Source: Pegea sp. RAD2-039 (Eukaryota > Chordata > Thaliacea > Salpida > Salpidae). From it: a stretch of DNA of 64,000 nucleotides. The notes beneath the pieces are model-generated. The model saw only the letters and a program-made list of their open reading frames with translations. It did not search any database and was not told the DNA's origin. Below are positions 12,481 to 24,990 of this stretch, in pieces (the stretch's first letter is position 1; the number at the start of each line of letters is the position of its first letter). The position numbers were made by a program, and so were the translations under genes. The stretch spans positions 1-64,000 of the forward strand of contig JAQGEQ010000272.1 in the NCBI GenBank assembly GCA_034620365.1, given 5' to 3'.

Positions 12481-13249
12481 TTGAGCTTTCATTTTAAAAG
12501 CAAAGTTTTGTTATCTTTTACAATAAACCTAAAGTAGAGTGTCTGAAAAGATTTTGCTAACATATCTTTTCACTAATAATGTATTTATTATATATATAAT
12601 TAAGATAGTAATACAGAAAATAGATGTAACATATGGCATTTCGGGAATCCCCTATACAGTATAACAATGCTTTAAAAACAGTTACTTAATTTCTGTAATC
12701 TATTCTGAGTTTTAATCTTTGAAATCTTTAATCTAGTATTAAGTAAGACTTTCTTATAACATTTTGTGATAAAAAATTATTTTTTTCAAATTTACCAGTA
12801 AAATTTTTAAAAAGTTTTAATTAGTTTGCAATGATACCAAAACCATTTTTTTACAAATTAAGATAAGAAATAAATGATCAAACATTTTGCCTGAAAGTTA
12901 GAAGCGTTGAGAACCGACTTATTTTTAGAATTGCTCTATAAAATATTTGTAATATGAAAAATTCCATTAAACTAAAATAATATTTTTTAACTTTGTAAAG
13001 GGTTTAAATGAAGTTGTTAGAAAAAAGAGTTTTTAAATCTATCAGAGAATCAAGACATTTTAAACTTTCTTTTGTAAGAAAATTGCAAGATTTTTTTTAG
13101 TTTTTACTTAAAAAAAACTTAAATAGATTGGATGCCATTAATAATTAAATCTTCTGTTAGTATTATAAAACATTTTGTAAATGCCTTAATACTTATTTTC
13201 ACATCAATAGAGATTAGAAACACTGTAGTGTTAAAACGTTAATTCTAAA
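12481..13249. other. AT-rich stretch, no gene seen
   Basis: At 12600-12680 a segment containing GGCATTTCGG is shared with about 23995-24060 and, more weakly, with 56085-56140 inside a LINE fragment. Nothing else is recognised. Confidence 0.5.
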
Positions 13250-13490
13250 TAAAGACATTTAAATGACAAAATAAAGGAAGGAGGTGAGGATGATGACAGT
13301 TTTACATATCAGTTGATAAAGAAAGTATTCAATCATATTTTTAACAAAGTTTCAAAAGTTGCAAGATATTTTGATATAGCGATATAATCGAGAAGGGAAT
13401 TCCGAAGCTTAGTTACTTTAATAACAAGGCTGTTACTACACTGTGTGCTTATAAAGTCGTTGAATGGTTTATATCGAGTATGGAGCCTCT
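13250..13490 (-). mobile_element. LINE ORF2 C-terminal fragment (family shared with 53340-53773)
   Basis: Read on the minus strand it gives pieces of STQCSNSLVIKVTKLRNSL and an ATFETLLK-like tail. This is the usual end of a non-LTR ORF2, where an arginine, a WN/RN-LP motif and an FK motif follow one another. The sequence is nearly identical to 53340-53530. Confidence 0.6.
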
Positions 13491-13930
13491 GAGGATGTAA
13501 ACATCGGTTCTAAATTAGAGTTTAACCTTTCCGTATAGAGTGCTCACCTTAAAAGATATATTACGAAGCTTGAATACGTCCAACGATTGCGAAGGAAGCC
13601 TTCCTTTGATGTGACGTACCCTTTATCACATACAAAGATCTTCTTTGCAAGCTCAATATTAAATCCTTGTAATATCGGCAACGTTTTTCTGACATGGTAT
13701 TTCCATTTAAAATCGTTAAAGGTTTTTGCTTTCTTAATTTCATGGAATACTTTAAAAGTCGCAATCTCTCCTTTACTTCATAAAATTGTATTTTTAACTA
13801 CAGATTGCAATCTCCTTTACGTCTTCAGAGGCTCTTCACTATAAATTGTACCTTTCAAGACTTTTAATAACAGCCAGTGGAATAACCGCTCTTTTAATAG
13901 GGTAACCAAGGTTTGCACGACTATGTGGTG
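13491..13930 (+). mobile_element. Old LINE ORF2 C-terminal fragment, plus strand
   Basis: The plus strand reads ITKLEYVQRLRRKPSF near 13560, then FRGSSL and FNRVTKVC towards 13900. This resembles the KLExVQRR, RG..L and NRVTKVWNSL motifs at the end of non-LTR ORF2 proteins. A relative lies at 4760-5110. It meets the preceding fragment head to head at about 13490. Confidence 0.45.
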
Positions 13931-14511
13931 TTTTTGTTCATTCTAATTGATAATTATGCTAAATTGTGACAATAAAGACATTTACTTCTTTCAGCTCAAA
14001 TTGTTTTATATATCTTTTGTCTTTGTTTGCTATAAGAGCTGTAGAGTTTGCTATCTGCAGCCATGCGTGTTGTATGAAAAGTTCAAACGTTTTTTGTGGA
14101 TTTAACATTTCTTAAATAAATTAATGATTAAGTTTTGACAAAATAACTGCTTTGAAATTAGCTTTTGTATTGAAATAATGAAATAAATATTTTCAACAAA
14201 ATAATCTTTTTTTTATCATCAGTAAGTTTTCGTGTTGAAAAAAACTAGTAAAGTCTATCAAAATGTAAATGAAAAACTTGATTATTAAGAAAAAGTTTTT
14301 ACAATACGTTAAAGATAAAGGAGAAAAGTCAAAAACATGTTTTATTAGTGTTATACCAATTAGTTTCATTAGGATAAAAGATGCGTGTTTCTGAATTAGG
14401 ACAAAAGTTGACAAGATTGTTTGAGTGTTTATTCTTTTGTATATAACGTTTTTCAGTAATTGATCAATTTCTGCTTGCTTTTAGTTTTTATGATAATTTA
14501 ATTCCTTAGCT

Positions 14512-15438
14512 TTAGTTTAGATCAAACCATTCATGTTTAGCAACTTGGTTGATATCAAATCGTTTCTCTTCGTCGTAAACTAACATATTTTCTATCAAAT
14601 CTTTCATTTTTTCTGGAATCATTTGAGGGTACTTTGGTTTAGATGAATCTGAAAGCTTTGATAGTCTTTCCCATTTTGTGCAAAGAAATGGAAGTTTTCC
14701 TGAAACCATTAAATAAAAACTGACTCCAAAAGACCAAACATCAGCTTTAAATGGATTATAATCTCTAAGCGCAACTTGAGGTGCCGAATATATTGGTGTC
14801 CCACTCCTTACTGAGCAGCGATCAGTGACATATTTTGAAAAACCAAAATCGCACAGTTTGATTCTTAACGACTTATCTAGAAGAAAATTTTGAGGCTTGA
14901 TATCAAGATGGGCAATTGTTTGATGATGTAAGTATTTCACTGAGCTAACCATTTCTCTTGAAAACCTTTCAATTAAATTTTCGTTTAGTGGAAAGTTTTG
15001 GTTTAAAAAGTCAGATAGATTTCCTTTTTCACAAAATTCCATCACTATAAAACTTGAATTTTCACTCATATAAGTTATATAAGTTTCAATGATGTTCTCA
15101 TGTTTTAAACATTTAGAAATTTTCATTTCATATCTGACTAACTCTTTAAAATTCTCATTATTTTTGATCATTTCTATTTTTTTTACAGCATATTTCTTAT
15201 CTTGTTTCAGATCATTAACAGTAACAACGCTACCAAAATTTCCTCTACCAACAAGTTTCTCTAGTTTTAGATTTCTTACATTAATTGCTTCATTCGGTTC
15301 GATTGAAAGAAACTCTTTGCTTAAAAAATTGTTTTCTGATTCAGTTCCTAAGAAGCATTCTTCATGTTGATCTTCATCTTGGTTGACAACACAATTTTGG
15401 TTCAACAATTTATTTTTTGATTCGGGAAATAGATTCAT
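14512..15438 (-). CDS. CAMK-like serine/threonine protein kinase
   Basis: The 308-residue open frame holds one protein kinase domain (about residues 58-306). Visible elements are the glycine loop GRGNFG (64-69), the ATP-anchoring lysine in YAVKK (86), the helix-C glutamate (104), the catalytic loop HLDIKPQN (177-184), DFG (197-199), APQ in place of APE (219-221), DVWSFGV (233-239) and a terminal HEWF motif. All residues needed for catalysis are present. HLD instead of HRD is common in MLCK/DAPK/Trio-type CAMK kinases. The first 57 residues are acidic and low in structure. The frame stays open for at least 18 codons upstream (KLTPYESLG), and a possible acceptor (TTTCAAG) lies near 15493, so an upstream coding exon is possible. 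Confidence 0.85.
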   Translation of the reverse strand: MNLFPESKNKLLNQNCVVNQDEDQHEECFLGTESENNFLSKEFLSIEPNEAINVRNLKLEKLVGRGNFGSVVTVNDLKQDKKYAVKKIEMIKNNENFKELVRYEMKISKCLKHENIIETYITYMSENSSFIVMEFCEKGNLSDFLNQNFPLNENLIERFSREMVSSVKYLHHQTIAHLDIKPQNFLLDKSLRIKLCDFGFSKYVTDRCSVRSGTPIYSAPQVALRDYNPFKADVWSFGVSFYLMVSGKLPFLCTKWERLSKLSDSSKPKYPQMIPEKMKDLIENMLVYDEEKRFDINQVAKHEWFDLN

Positions 15439-15493
15439 ACCGAGAGATTCATACGGGGTTAACTTTCCTACAAAATATCCTTTTTGCTCTTGA

Positions 15494-17005
15494 AAAAAAG
15501 ATAAACAAATAATAAAAAGATTATAAAAATATCTTTTTTAATGTTGAGTGACAAAAAAAGAAATCTAACAGGAATTTTTGTTTAAATGTATACTTCGAAT
15601 AAATTACTTTTAGTTTAAATGAATTTTTGTCTGTGCGTTTAAAGAAGTGATATTTGTTATTATGATATTAATTAGCAACCGAAATACTTTACTACTGAAA
15701 AAGTAGGAATAAAATGAAGAATATATTACATTGGTCTTTAGACACTACAAAAAGCAATTAGGAGTATAATATGTATATAGTATTTATATAATTATATTAT
15801 ATTTATAGAACTCTATTAGTAGAAATATCAGTTTAACTAAGTTAAACCACTTTTCCAATTACTTTGAAACTTGAAAGTTCAGCTTATTTATCAGAAATTA
15901 AAACATTAGCTATAACTTCATAAAATGAATTGACTAATCTGTGAAAAATCCTCTATTTGCAAAAAAGAACAATTTCATCTTAAACATTAAACTGACCTCA
16001 TATAGAAACTGTTATTTGATATCACTAAAAAACTTCTGATTTAATTTTTTTATCATTACGCTTTTATAGTAAAATTTTCTTATCTTATGTAATTATCAAA
16101 CTTTTGAAATTGGGTATAATTAGAATATTTATAAGGACTAGCACAAATTTACGTAATTTCATAATATAATTTCAACAAGTTAGAAAGTTTAATATTTAAA
16201 CAAAATTAAATAGAAACCGAGAAATAAAACTGTTTTTTTTACACTACTGCTATATACTCTGTCTAATATTTTTATTTTACTTTTTTAAGTTGGGTTTAAG
16301 AAAACACTTAAAACAATGCTTGCAATTTGTTGTAAAACAAACTTTCTAAAATGCATTTTTTTTACTCAATAGTGAGGCGTATCATTGATATTATACAAAA
16401 GACTTATCGTCTTACACAATGTTTAACTAGCTACACCTGATTAATATTCTAATTTTTTTCACGATACAGTTTTGAATGTAGAAAATTTCCATAAAGTTTC
16501 ACAAATCAAATAGTTATAATAAATATAGAAATATAGTTATAAACTAAATATTTAATGAAAACAAAAATATAATATGGTCGGTTTTATAGTTTGGTAAAAT
16601 TGATTTCTTTGGTTTTGCAAAATTATTTTACTGCTAGCATAACTTCAAGAAACACAACAAATGCACAAGTTTAAAAATTACTTATATAAGTCCCTGGTAA
16701 TAAATTTATTTAAATAATTGAATATTTAATTTATACACAGTTACTAATTCACAATTTTTTGAAAGTAATACCTTTTACAAATGGCTAAATACTATTTAAT
16801 TTAACATTAATTCCGTGAAAGTTATTTAAAGAAAAATTACTTTTCATTTGTTTTACGTAAAGAAAGGATGTTATGAGTTCGATTTAATACCTAAAAACTG
16901 TTCTATTAGCATTTCTAAAAGCTTGAGTTTAGTTTGTTTTACTTCGACCAAATTTCAAGGTAGAAAGGATATTTACTATGTATTATTACTACTAATAATT
17001 TTCAG
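15494..17005. other. AT-rich, no gene seen
   Basis: Only short frames are present. It may contain upstream introns of the kinase (minus) or of the gene ending at 17692 (plus), but I could not support any exon here. Confidence 0.5.
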
Positions 17006-17692
17006 ATATTAGATAACATTGATGCATTTTCAGACGTTGAAGGGAGGAATGTGTATTTGGATTTCAAATTTAAAAAAATTGACGCAGATATTTTCCACAA
17101 TTTATACCAACTTATTGAACTCTTAAGCCACTTTTATGAGGTAAGTACACCTTCTCTACTGTTTAAGCCATCCTTTCTAATAGAGGACATACCATTGAGT
17201 TTGAGATTTTATCAGAGAGCAAAGACTCAGTTAGGAGCAATACGTCAGTGTGATTGGATTGAAGCTAGTTGGACACCATGTCTAACTTATTTGCCATTTA
17301 TCTGATGTTGCAATAGTAAATTGCCAAACTTTATTAGATAAGGGGGTTTAAAGTACTGAAAACAAGAAATGTTAGTATCGACCCCAGAGAAGCTGGGGAT
17401 TAAACAAAAGGGCTGAAACCTGGGCAGCTTCCTGTTTTCTATGCAAATCTTTTAACAATTTCTTGTGAATCTCCTGTTACTTTTTAGTGATCTGAATGTA
17501 TATAAATACGATTGGTTTGCTCACGGCAATTGATGCTGACGTTTATGAGTTGGGGCAGTTTATTTTTGCCCGATTGTTATAAGAGCTTCATAATAATTAG
17601 TTTATTTTCAGATGATGTTGAACCAACTCGATAGACGTCATCTTTCGCCAGAAAAAACTTTGTCTTCCTCGAAGTGTAAAAATTGTAATTAA
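17006..17692 (+). CDS. Last two exons of an unrecognised gene
   Basis: Exon 17006-17140 has an acceptor ATTTTCAG and a donor GTAAGT and encodes 45 codons (ILDNIDAFSDVEGRNVYLDF and onward to LLSHFYE). Exon 17612-17692 follows an acceptor TTATTTTCAG and encodes 26 codons (MMLNQLDRRHLSPEKT, ending KCKNCN) and a stop. Both are in phase 0, so they join without a break. The 471-bp intron is locally less AT-rich than its surroundings. I do not recognise the family, and the upstream exons were not found. A LINE fragment begins directly at the stop codon, so the natural C-terminus may be altered. Confidence 0.5.
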
Positions 17693-18080
17693 CATTTAAA
17701 AACCTCCTATACAAATAAACTAAAGCAGATCCTTCCATCAAATCTCTGTACAGAGATCTTTGTATAGTTTAGAAGAAATCTATTTTTAATTTCTATTTAG
17801 GAAGAGAAAGTGCAGTCTTATTTTCACCTAATAAGAAAACGTTTTTTGGCTTCATAAATTACAAGCTTAAGACGAGATCCCAATTACCTCCCTTACTTGG
17901 TAACAGCAACCAGCTTGTTATGGAACCAGAGAGTAAAGCTAAATTGCCAAACAATAAATTTAATAGCGTTTTTAACACCGACTATGGCAATACTCTTCTA
18001 TTTCGTATTCCGACATTCTTACAAATGTCTCTGAGGTGATAGATCTTGACATAACGATCCATATAGTATCTAAGGTTACG
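17693..18080 (+). mobile_element. Internal LINE fragment (ORF2, between endonuclease and RT)
   Basis: It matches the young LINE at about 41965-42350, for example the segment ending PPLLG(N/D) and the stretch running into VIDLDIT. Neither LINE end is present, and there are small internal losses compared with 41990-42060. It starts directly after the stop codon of the preceding gene. Confidence 0.8.
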
Positions 18081-19480
18081 TTTTTAAAATTAATCAAAAT
18101 TTGCTACTAGTATACACTTAACTTATTCAAATACAATCACAGGTAAAAAGGAATTTCTACTGAGGAAAAAAATTTTTGTTCTTGATGATGTGATCAACAG
18201 TAAAAATGTCAAATTCAGAGATAACAAAGTCATTCATAAGATTTTAGCTTAGTTTAGGGATACAGTCTTTCTAAATTGTGAAAAAGTTTTGAAAGTTTTG
18301 GTTAAAAAGTTCAGCTTTCTTAAAATCACTGAGATAAAATCTTTTGATTTTTTTCGATAAAGGATGTTATTGATAATCTAGTGTTTGACTATGATTTAAC
18401 AAATTTACGTTATGAGTCACTGTCACAAGCTTTACCTGATGTGACCTATAGCCTTGCCAGTTACTAACTTCGATTTCACATTTCTACATTTTCTTACACT
18501 AAAGCTTTTAGTTTGTTTTGTAAGAGTTTTCGATTTGATATTTATTGTACAAAAGATGATATTGATTTATGACGTCTTTAATGTGTGGTGGAGTTTTTAA
18601 ATGATTGGGATAAGAAAGAGCCATTATTATGACAAACATTTGAATAGAATTGGGTCGGAAATTCTTTGAAGTTTAACATATAAGGACTGAACGGAAAGCT
18701 TATTATTAATCATGTGTTTTCAGTTGGAGGGAGGTCTCAATCTTTCTAAAGTTATATTTATACATATAACTGTTGAGTTTGTGGTGTGGCTCACTCAAAT
18801 AATTTAAATTTTTTTCACGCTTGAACAATATTAAATAAATCGCTGTTTTATAAAGTTGTGTATGCCAAAGTTAAATTATAACATTTAAATGATAATTTGA
18901 CAACAAATTTTTTCTCATGAAATATAAACCACCTTGAAAGAAAGTGGAAACGAAGTAAATGATTTTTTTAGAAAAAACAAATTGAAGCATCTTCAGGTAT
19001 TTTTTATCTAAACGAAAGTAAAATATGGTTTACTTTGAAATGTTGCTTTTCACAGCTTACTAACAGTAAGCTTTTCACTCAAGTTATATCTAAAATGAAT
19101 TTTTATTATTGAAAAAGCAATAATGTTGTAGAAGTATACTTACAAAGCAAAAGCCTTCTATGATTACGTTTTTTTCTTATTTTTTTAGGTATTGAAAATA
19201 AAACCTGTTTTACAAAACAAATAATTAGCTAATCAAAGAAATATTGAAAAAGTGATTTATTATAATGAATTAGGTTATGTTTCAGTAAGTTACTGGTGAG
19301 TAAAAGTTTATTCACAAGCTTCAATCATGTTGAGAAACAGGAGAAAAATAATAGTTCTGTTGGTTTGGACAACAGCTGAATGATACTTATTTAGAAATAA
19401 TGTATAAATTAAACCAAAATTATCACTAATTTTCATTGAAGAGAACATTAGTAAACACAAAGTAAACGAGAAACTTCTCA
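18081..19480. other. No gene recognised; coding-like remnant around 18350-18740
   Basis: On the plus strand about 18370-18740 shows pieces of open frame (for example YDLTNLRYESLSQALPDVT) broken by stops. I could not assign it to any family. The rest is AT-rich. Confidence 0.35.
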
Positions 19481-20058
19481 TCTAACACCTTCTCCCAGTC
19501 TCCGTTGGTTTTTTAGACTTTAGCGCACACCTCACGGCTCTTCAGACAATTCCTTTATAGCTCTATAACAGATGATTACCCTGTGAGTGGTACGGAGTTG
19601 CTCTAATGCTTGAAATTACTATTCTTAATAGATAATTTCTGTCTTTGATACATGAAAGCAGATTCCTGATACCAAAGGACATGACTGCAAGTTCCAAACA
19701 ATTGAAACAAATCCTTTAATATGTTAGTTACTTAGCTTTTATCTAGTTTAACACACACGAAACAATGAAGAGGAAAATTATTTTTATGGTACTACTTGCA
19801 AACACTAAGTACAATTAAGACTAAGTGTGTTCATTGGTTGTATAGTTTTGATGAAAATGTTATCATTAATCAGGTGAGACTTTGGGCGAACTAAACAAAT
19901 CTCTTACTTACTACAACTTACTAAAACCTTGTAAGAATTACTTTGAGATGATATTAAAATTTGTTTACATTTTGTATTAGTTTAGTTAATAACAAATACG
20001 AAAATCCACTTAAGAAACATGAATGAAATTATGATTTAAAAAGATCAAGAAAAATTAA
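19481..20058. repeat. 580-bp dispersed repeat, copy 1
   Basis: Nearly identical to 32171-32755 in the same orientation, with only a few differences. It starts near CCTTCTCCCAGTCTCCG and ends near GATCAAGAAAAAT. The first 200 bases are less AT-rich than the surroundings. No open frame, terminal inverted repeat or clear target duplication was seen, so its nature is unknown. Confidence 0.7.
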
Positions 20059-20435
20059 AAATATGTTTAGGAAATTAAAAATCAAAATGAAACCTCAAAA
20101 TGTACACAAAATGGTCGTTAATAGTTTCGCTCAACTATCAAAATACATCAAAATGTTCTTACTGATAAAAACATAAAAAACGAATTTATTTGAAGCCTTT
20201 ACAAGCCACACTTGTGTAAATATTTACGTTTTTATGTTAAGAGATGATCAATGCCAAACAACTTTACATAAAAGGAGAGCTCTGGTTGTCTAAGAAACAT
20301 TTTTCTATCATTGCCAATTTCATGAAAAACAAATTTACAAAATTAACGGATTGGCGGTTATGTAATATAACTAAAAATATTATAATCCTAAAATCTACTG
20401 TCAACTTCATTTTTAATTAATATTTTTAAAAGGAA

Positions 20436-23312
20436 AAAAAAGCTGTACCATATGACAGTTTAGTGATCCCTATACAATATAACATTAAATATTTATACAA
20501 AATGTTAAAAAAATAAAATGTAAAAAATCTAGTCAAACTAATAAAGATTTATGATTAGATGTAAAATTGTTTAACAGCTGTTAAATGAGTTTGCAGGATT
20601 TACGTGGCAACTAATCGAGAGCGCGTCAGAACAAATAACCCTTATGTACCAATATTTAATTAGCCAATCACGTGCTTTCTAGAATTCATTTTTTGCTACA
20701 TTTTTTACATTTTAAAATCTCGCACTGAAGAAAAGTTCTAGTGATCTTATGTCATATTGCATCATATTTTTGGAGATTGTGTGTTGTGTTTCAGATTTAT
20801 TTATTGACTAATATCATTACCACTGTTTAATATCAGCTTTATTTTTGTTTTGTTTATTTTGAAAATAAGTTTTTCAAACTTTGTGAGATAGTTAGGGGAT
20901 AATTTTAAGAGGTTCAGGTTTCAACTGAATTATATAACATTACATGATTTTAGAACGGCAAAGGTATTTGCTTATTTTGAAAATTCTAACATTAGATTAA
21001 TAATTTTAAGCTGAATAATTATAATTTGTCTTTTAAATACTACTTTGAATATTAAGCTACTTTATACACACTTCAGTTTAGTGTATTAGTGGTGTAAGAT
21101 TTGATTAATCGTTCATTAATTATTTAAAGTTCTAAACATTTTTGTATAACTGTAGAAAAATTTTTCTATAGAATTTTATAATTCTTTTTTATTAATCTTT
21201 TGTTTCTAAGAACTGAATCAGCTAAATAGTATCTTTATTTATAATACCTTTATCTTTTTATATATAACTTTTTTAAATTTTCATGTTGGTAGAATAGCTA
21301 ATATAATTGCAACTTTCATACCTTAGATAAGGTAAAAGTATAAAGTTGTATTATACTTTTGGTATGACTGAAAAAAAACTGTTTAATAAATTTATAGAAA
21401 AATTGTATAATTAATTATTTTTTCCAAATAACAATTGTTGATTTACATTAATAAATACCTTTTATAATATAACTATTATGTTTATTTTATATATGCATTA
21501 ATTTTTGTTGTTTATATCAAGTCCTATAACCATTTTAAACATGATGACTTTTACTAATTTTATGGAATTCTTAGATTTAAAGGCGACTAAATATGATATT
21601 AATTACAAGAAAAATGTTTTTTTATGGTTGGACTTTTGAATAAACACTGTTTAATATTATTTTTTTATATAATAATTTATATATAATACCTTTACATATA
21701 TGGTAAAATGTTTTATACAAACCTGCCAGGTGTTTATTATTATAATTAAAAAATTATTTTTTAAAACAGAATCAACTAATTCATTTATATAACATCAACA
21801 GTTGGTAGATTTTCTAAACTTGTTAATTTCATCAAAATGGTAGAAAGATCAAACAGCAAAGTTGTTTTTGATTCAATTATGCCGCCTACAGATGATAAAA
21901 GGTTAGTAGAATTTTGTGTCTTAGCCTAATATTATTTTCTAAATAAAGCTATTTTATATTCACATTCTAATAAAATAAAAACAGATTAGAAAATTATTGA
22001 GGCTGCATCTAGAAAGATATTTATTTTATCTTGAATTAATTATATTTTTAATCTGTTTTAGGGTGATTTCAGTATTACTCCATTAATTAGCAGAATCTTA
22101 ATTTTATTCTTTTCTTTATCTTTCAAATTAACTACTGAAAAAAGTATTTGTGATTTTAATTATTCACTTTTTGTATTTTTATATAACTTATTTGTTTCTT
22201 CTATTTCTTTGTTTGTGATTTTGATACTAAAGTCAATTATACTTTTGATGATTATAGAGATGAATTTTCGGAAGTTGATAATTGTACAAATCTTCATTAA
22301 CTCAAACTAAATGACTCATCTGAAGATTCTCAGATTCATGATGTTAGCATCAAAGTGAAATTAAATGGCTTTGAAAGAACTTTCAATTGTCACAAAAGTA
22401 TATTAGCTGCTGCTTCCCCTTATTTTAAAGCAATGTTTTGTCGTAAGTTAGATTCAAGATTCAACTTCAGTTGTAAAACAACTGAATATTTGAACACAAA
22501 AACTATTTGAATTTATTAAGGTGGATATAAAGAAGCATATTCGAAAGAAGTTACCATAAATGAGGTAAACCCAAATGCATTTTCGGATATTCTGGATTAC
22601 ATTTACACAAAAAAATACGAATCAATGAAGAAAATGTTGAGAAACTTATGATCGCAGATTCCATGTTTCAAATAAATGGTTTAGAAAAGTTATGTAGCAA
22701 GTAAGCTAGTTTTTTAAATCAGTTTGTTTCAATAGTTTTTGTAACTATACTTTATCAATTACAGCTTTTTGGGAAGTCAAATTGAAATTTCAAACTGTAT
22801 TGGATTTGCAACCTTTACTGAGAATTATGGATCATTGCAGCTTTCAACGAAAATAGAAGAATTTATTGGAAAAAACTTTATAGAAGTAAGAAAATAGAGA
22901 AATGTTATTTTCTTGGCTAAAACATTTTAAGTAGAAAGATTTTTTCTACTTCATCAAACTTAAATATTTATGAAATATTTACTTGCTTCGTTATTTCTAC
23001 TGATTTTGTTCTTTTTATATTTAATAAGAAAAACTTTTTGATTGATCTCATGATATTTACCAGATTTCACAAACTGAAGAATTCAAATTGCAACCAGACT
23101 GTGTAATTTCTAAAATAATTTCTAAAGATGAGCTTCATGTGGTTTGTGAATCCTAAGTATTTAATGCTTTTCTAGAGTGGATTAAGTATGATTTAACTTC
23201 AAGAAAACATTACTTAAATAAGTTAATTAAGAACGTAAGTATCTAGAAACTATAAAGTTGTAGACTTGTGAGTATAAAATTGTGACTTCTCTAGGTACGT
23301 TGCCATTTCATA
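20436..23312 (+). pseudogene. KLHL copy K2, broken and lacking its 3' half
   Basis: The upstream block (20436 on) and exons 1-5 match K1: 21837-21901, 22258-22442, 22521-22700, 22765-22885 and 23064-23234. Exon 2 has an in-frame stop after NCTNLH, exon 3 has lost one base in its run of A, and exon 5 has a stop after the CES motif. Exon 6 begins at 23295 but is cut after about 18 bases. There the sequence jumps to the part of the flank equivalent to K1 position about 11310, so some 2 kb with the whole kelch domain is deleted. In exon 2 it is closer to K1 than to K3 or K4. Confidence 0.9.
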
Positions 23313-23329
23313 ATGACATAATGTTCTTA

Positions 23330-24990
23330 TAGCAGCTTAAGTTGCTTTCATAAAATATATAGTAATTTTATTAGTTTTATCAAGCATCGAAATAAGTTAT
23401 ATAATAAAATATATGGATATATTTTGTACTTATATTTCTTAGATTATATTAGTTAATTATTTTGTGGCAGAATTTTTATAGTATCTATATCAGCTGATGT
23501 GTTTATCTAATAAGGTTGATTAATTGTTTAATAATTTTGCTAATAACGTTTGATCACTAACTTCTAGAATCTAGCTTCTAGAACATTTACTTTCATCTTA
23601 CTTCAAACGTGATGTTCAAACGAAATATTCAATCATTTGAAAGTTGTTGGTAACTTTCTTGTATTAACTTTAATCATTACAAAAAGTAGAAAGTATTTCT
23701 GATGCGGGTTTTGAAAACCAACTTCAACATTTCACATAAAAAGTTTGTAAATGTAGAATTTTTTCGATTGTTTACTCTAACCAGGTACATCCTGCCTTTT
23801 GTCTCAATCAGGAGCTTTTAACTCAGTTTTCAATCATTACATCTCTCATCATCTATATTGACTACACAAAAAATTATCATTATTTGTTAAGCTTAATTTT
23901 ATTCATAATTACAATAAACCCAAAGTAGTGTGTCTGAAAAGATCTTGCTAACATATCTTTCCAAAAATAATATAATTATTATATATATACTTAAGATGGA
24001 AATACAAAAAATAGATGTGACATCTGGCATTTCGGTAACCCCTATACAATATAAAAATGTTTTAAAAACAGTAACTTGATTTTTATAATCTATTCTCAGT
24101 TTTTAATCTTTAAACTCTTTAATCTAGTGTTAAGTAGGACTTTCTTAAAACATTTTGTGATAAAAAAAAGTTTTTTTTCAAATTTATTATTTAAATTTAC
24201 GTAGTAATAATTAAAAAAACTCCTGAATTGAATCTGATGTGTTTCAGCGTCAATTTTATTTATGATGTCATGCAAGTGATTCTTTAAGATGTAACTGCTA
24301 ACATTTAATTAATTCCATCTACCATACAAACTCTTTATCATTAACTCAATCAAGAAAGCTTTCATCAACAAAACTCTTTCTATCCTATATGAGATAGATA
24401 TAAACTTTCTGTTTATTTTTTTATAAATTGTGATATTTTCATTTTAAATTAATTTATTAAACGTTTTGATTCAATAATAGATAAGTGTGTTTAGACAAAT
24501 TGAAAAAAAATAATTTTAGTAGTAAGTAAACTAATACAATTAGTTCTAATAATTAAAATTTATAAATAATTTTCAACTGATTTTACACTGATTACAGAAA
24601 AACTCCAACGAAAGTCTAAAGACATGATCTTAAACAAAGTTACCTCGACAAAATCCGACCAGCATCTCTGATGTTGGAATCTGAAACTAAAATTTTTCAA
24701 TTTTTTTTTAAATGAAACTGAAAATTAATTTGAATTTTTATTAAAATGAAAAATTCGAAGTGATCAAATATTATTAGCAAAAATATTAAACAATTAATCA
24801 ATCTTATTAAACAAAAATTTCAGCTGATATAAATAGTATAAAAATTCTGCTAAAAACTGCTTTACAAATATCATCTAAGTAATATAAGTTCAAAATATAT
24901 CAATATAGTTTATTATATAACTTATTTCGATGCTTGATAAAACTAATAAAATTATTTTATATTTTATGAAAGCAACTTAAGCTGATGATT
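23330..24990. repeat. Palindromic junction between K2 and K3 flanks
   Basis: The K2 3' flank (23330-24190, plus) and the K3 3' flank (24200-25650, minus) face each other. 23334-23570 is the reverse complement of about 24760-24985 with scattered differences, separated by about 1.2 kb. A part of the centre (24230-24470) matches 45190-45470 in reverse and contains a degenerate copy of the exon-like island at 45461. Confidence 0.7.

Larger units (their letters stand above)
1..12760 (+). repeat. Left arm of a large inverted duplication
   Basis: 1-12760 is matched in reverse by 39757 down to about 24200. Anchors: 241/39516, 2032/37726, 2902/36874, 5650/30305, 6240/29760, 7810/28451 and 10649/25660. 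The right arm has about 3.9 kb extra between 31760 and 35625. The part before 6190 is nearly identical between arms, and the kelch part is clearly more diverged. Confidence 0.85.

Noticed and set aside
13587-13844. 85-codon plus frame as a host gene
   Set aside because: Its sequence fits the degenerate end of a LINE ORF2 and has a relative at 4760-5110.
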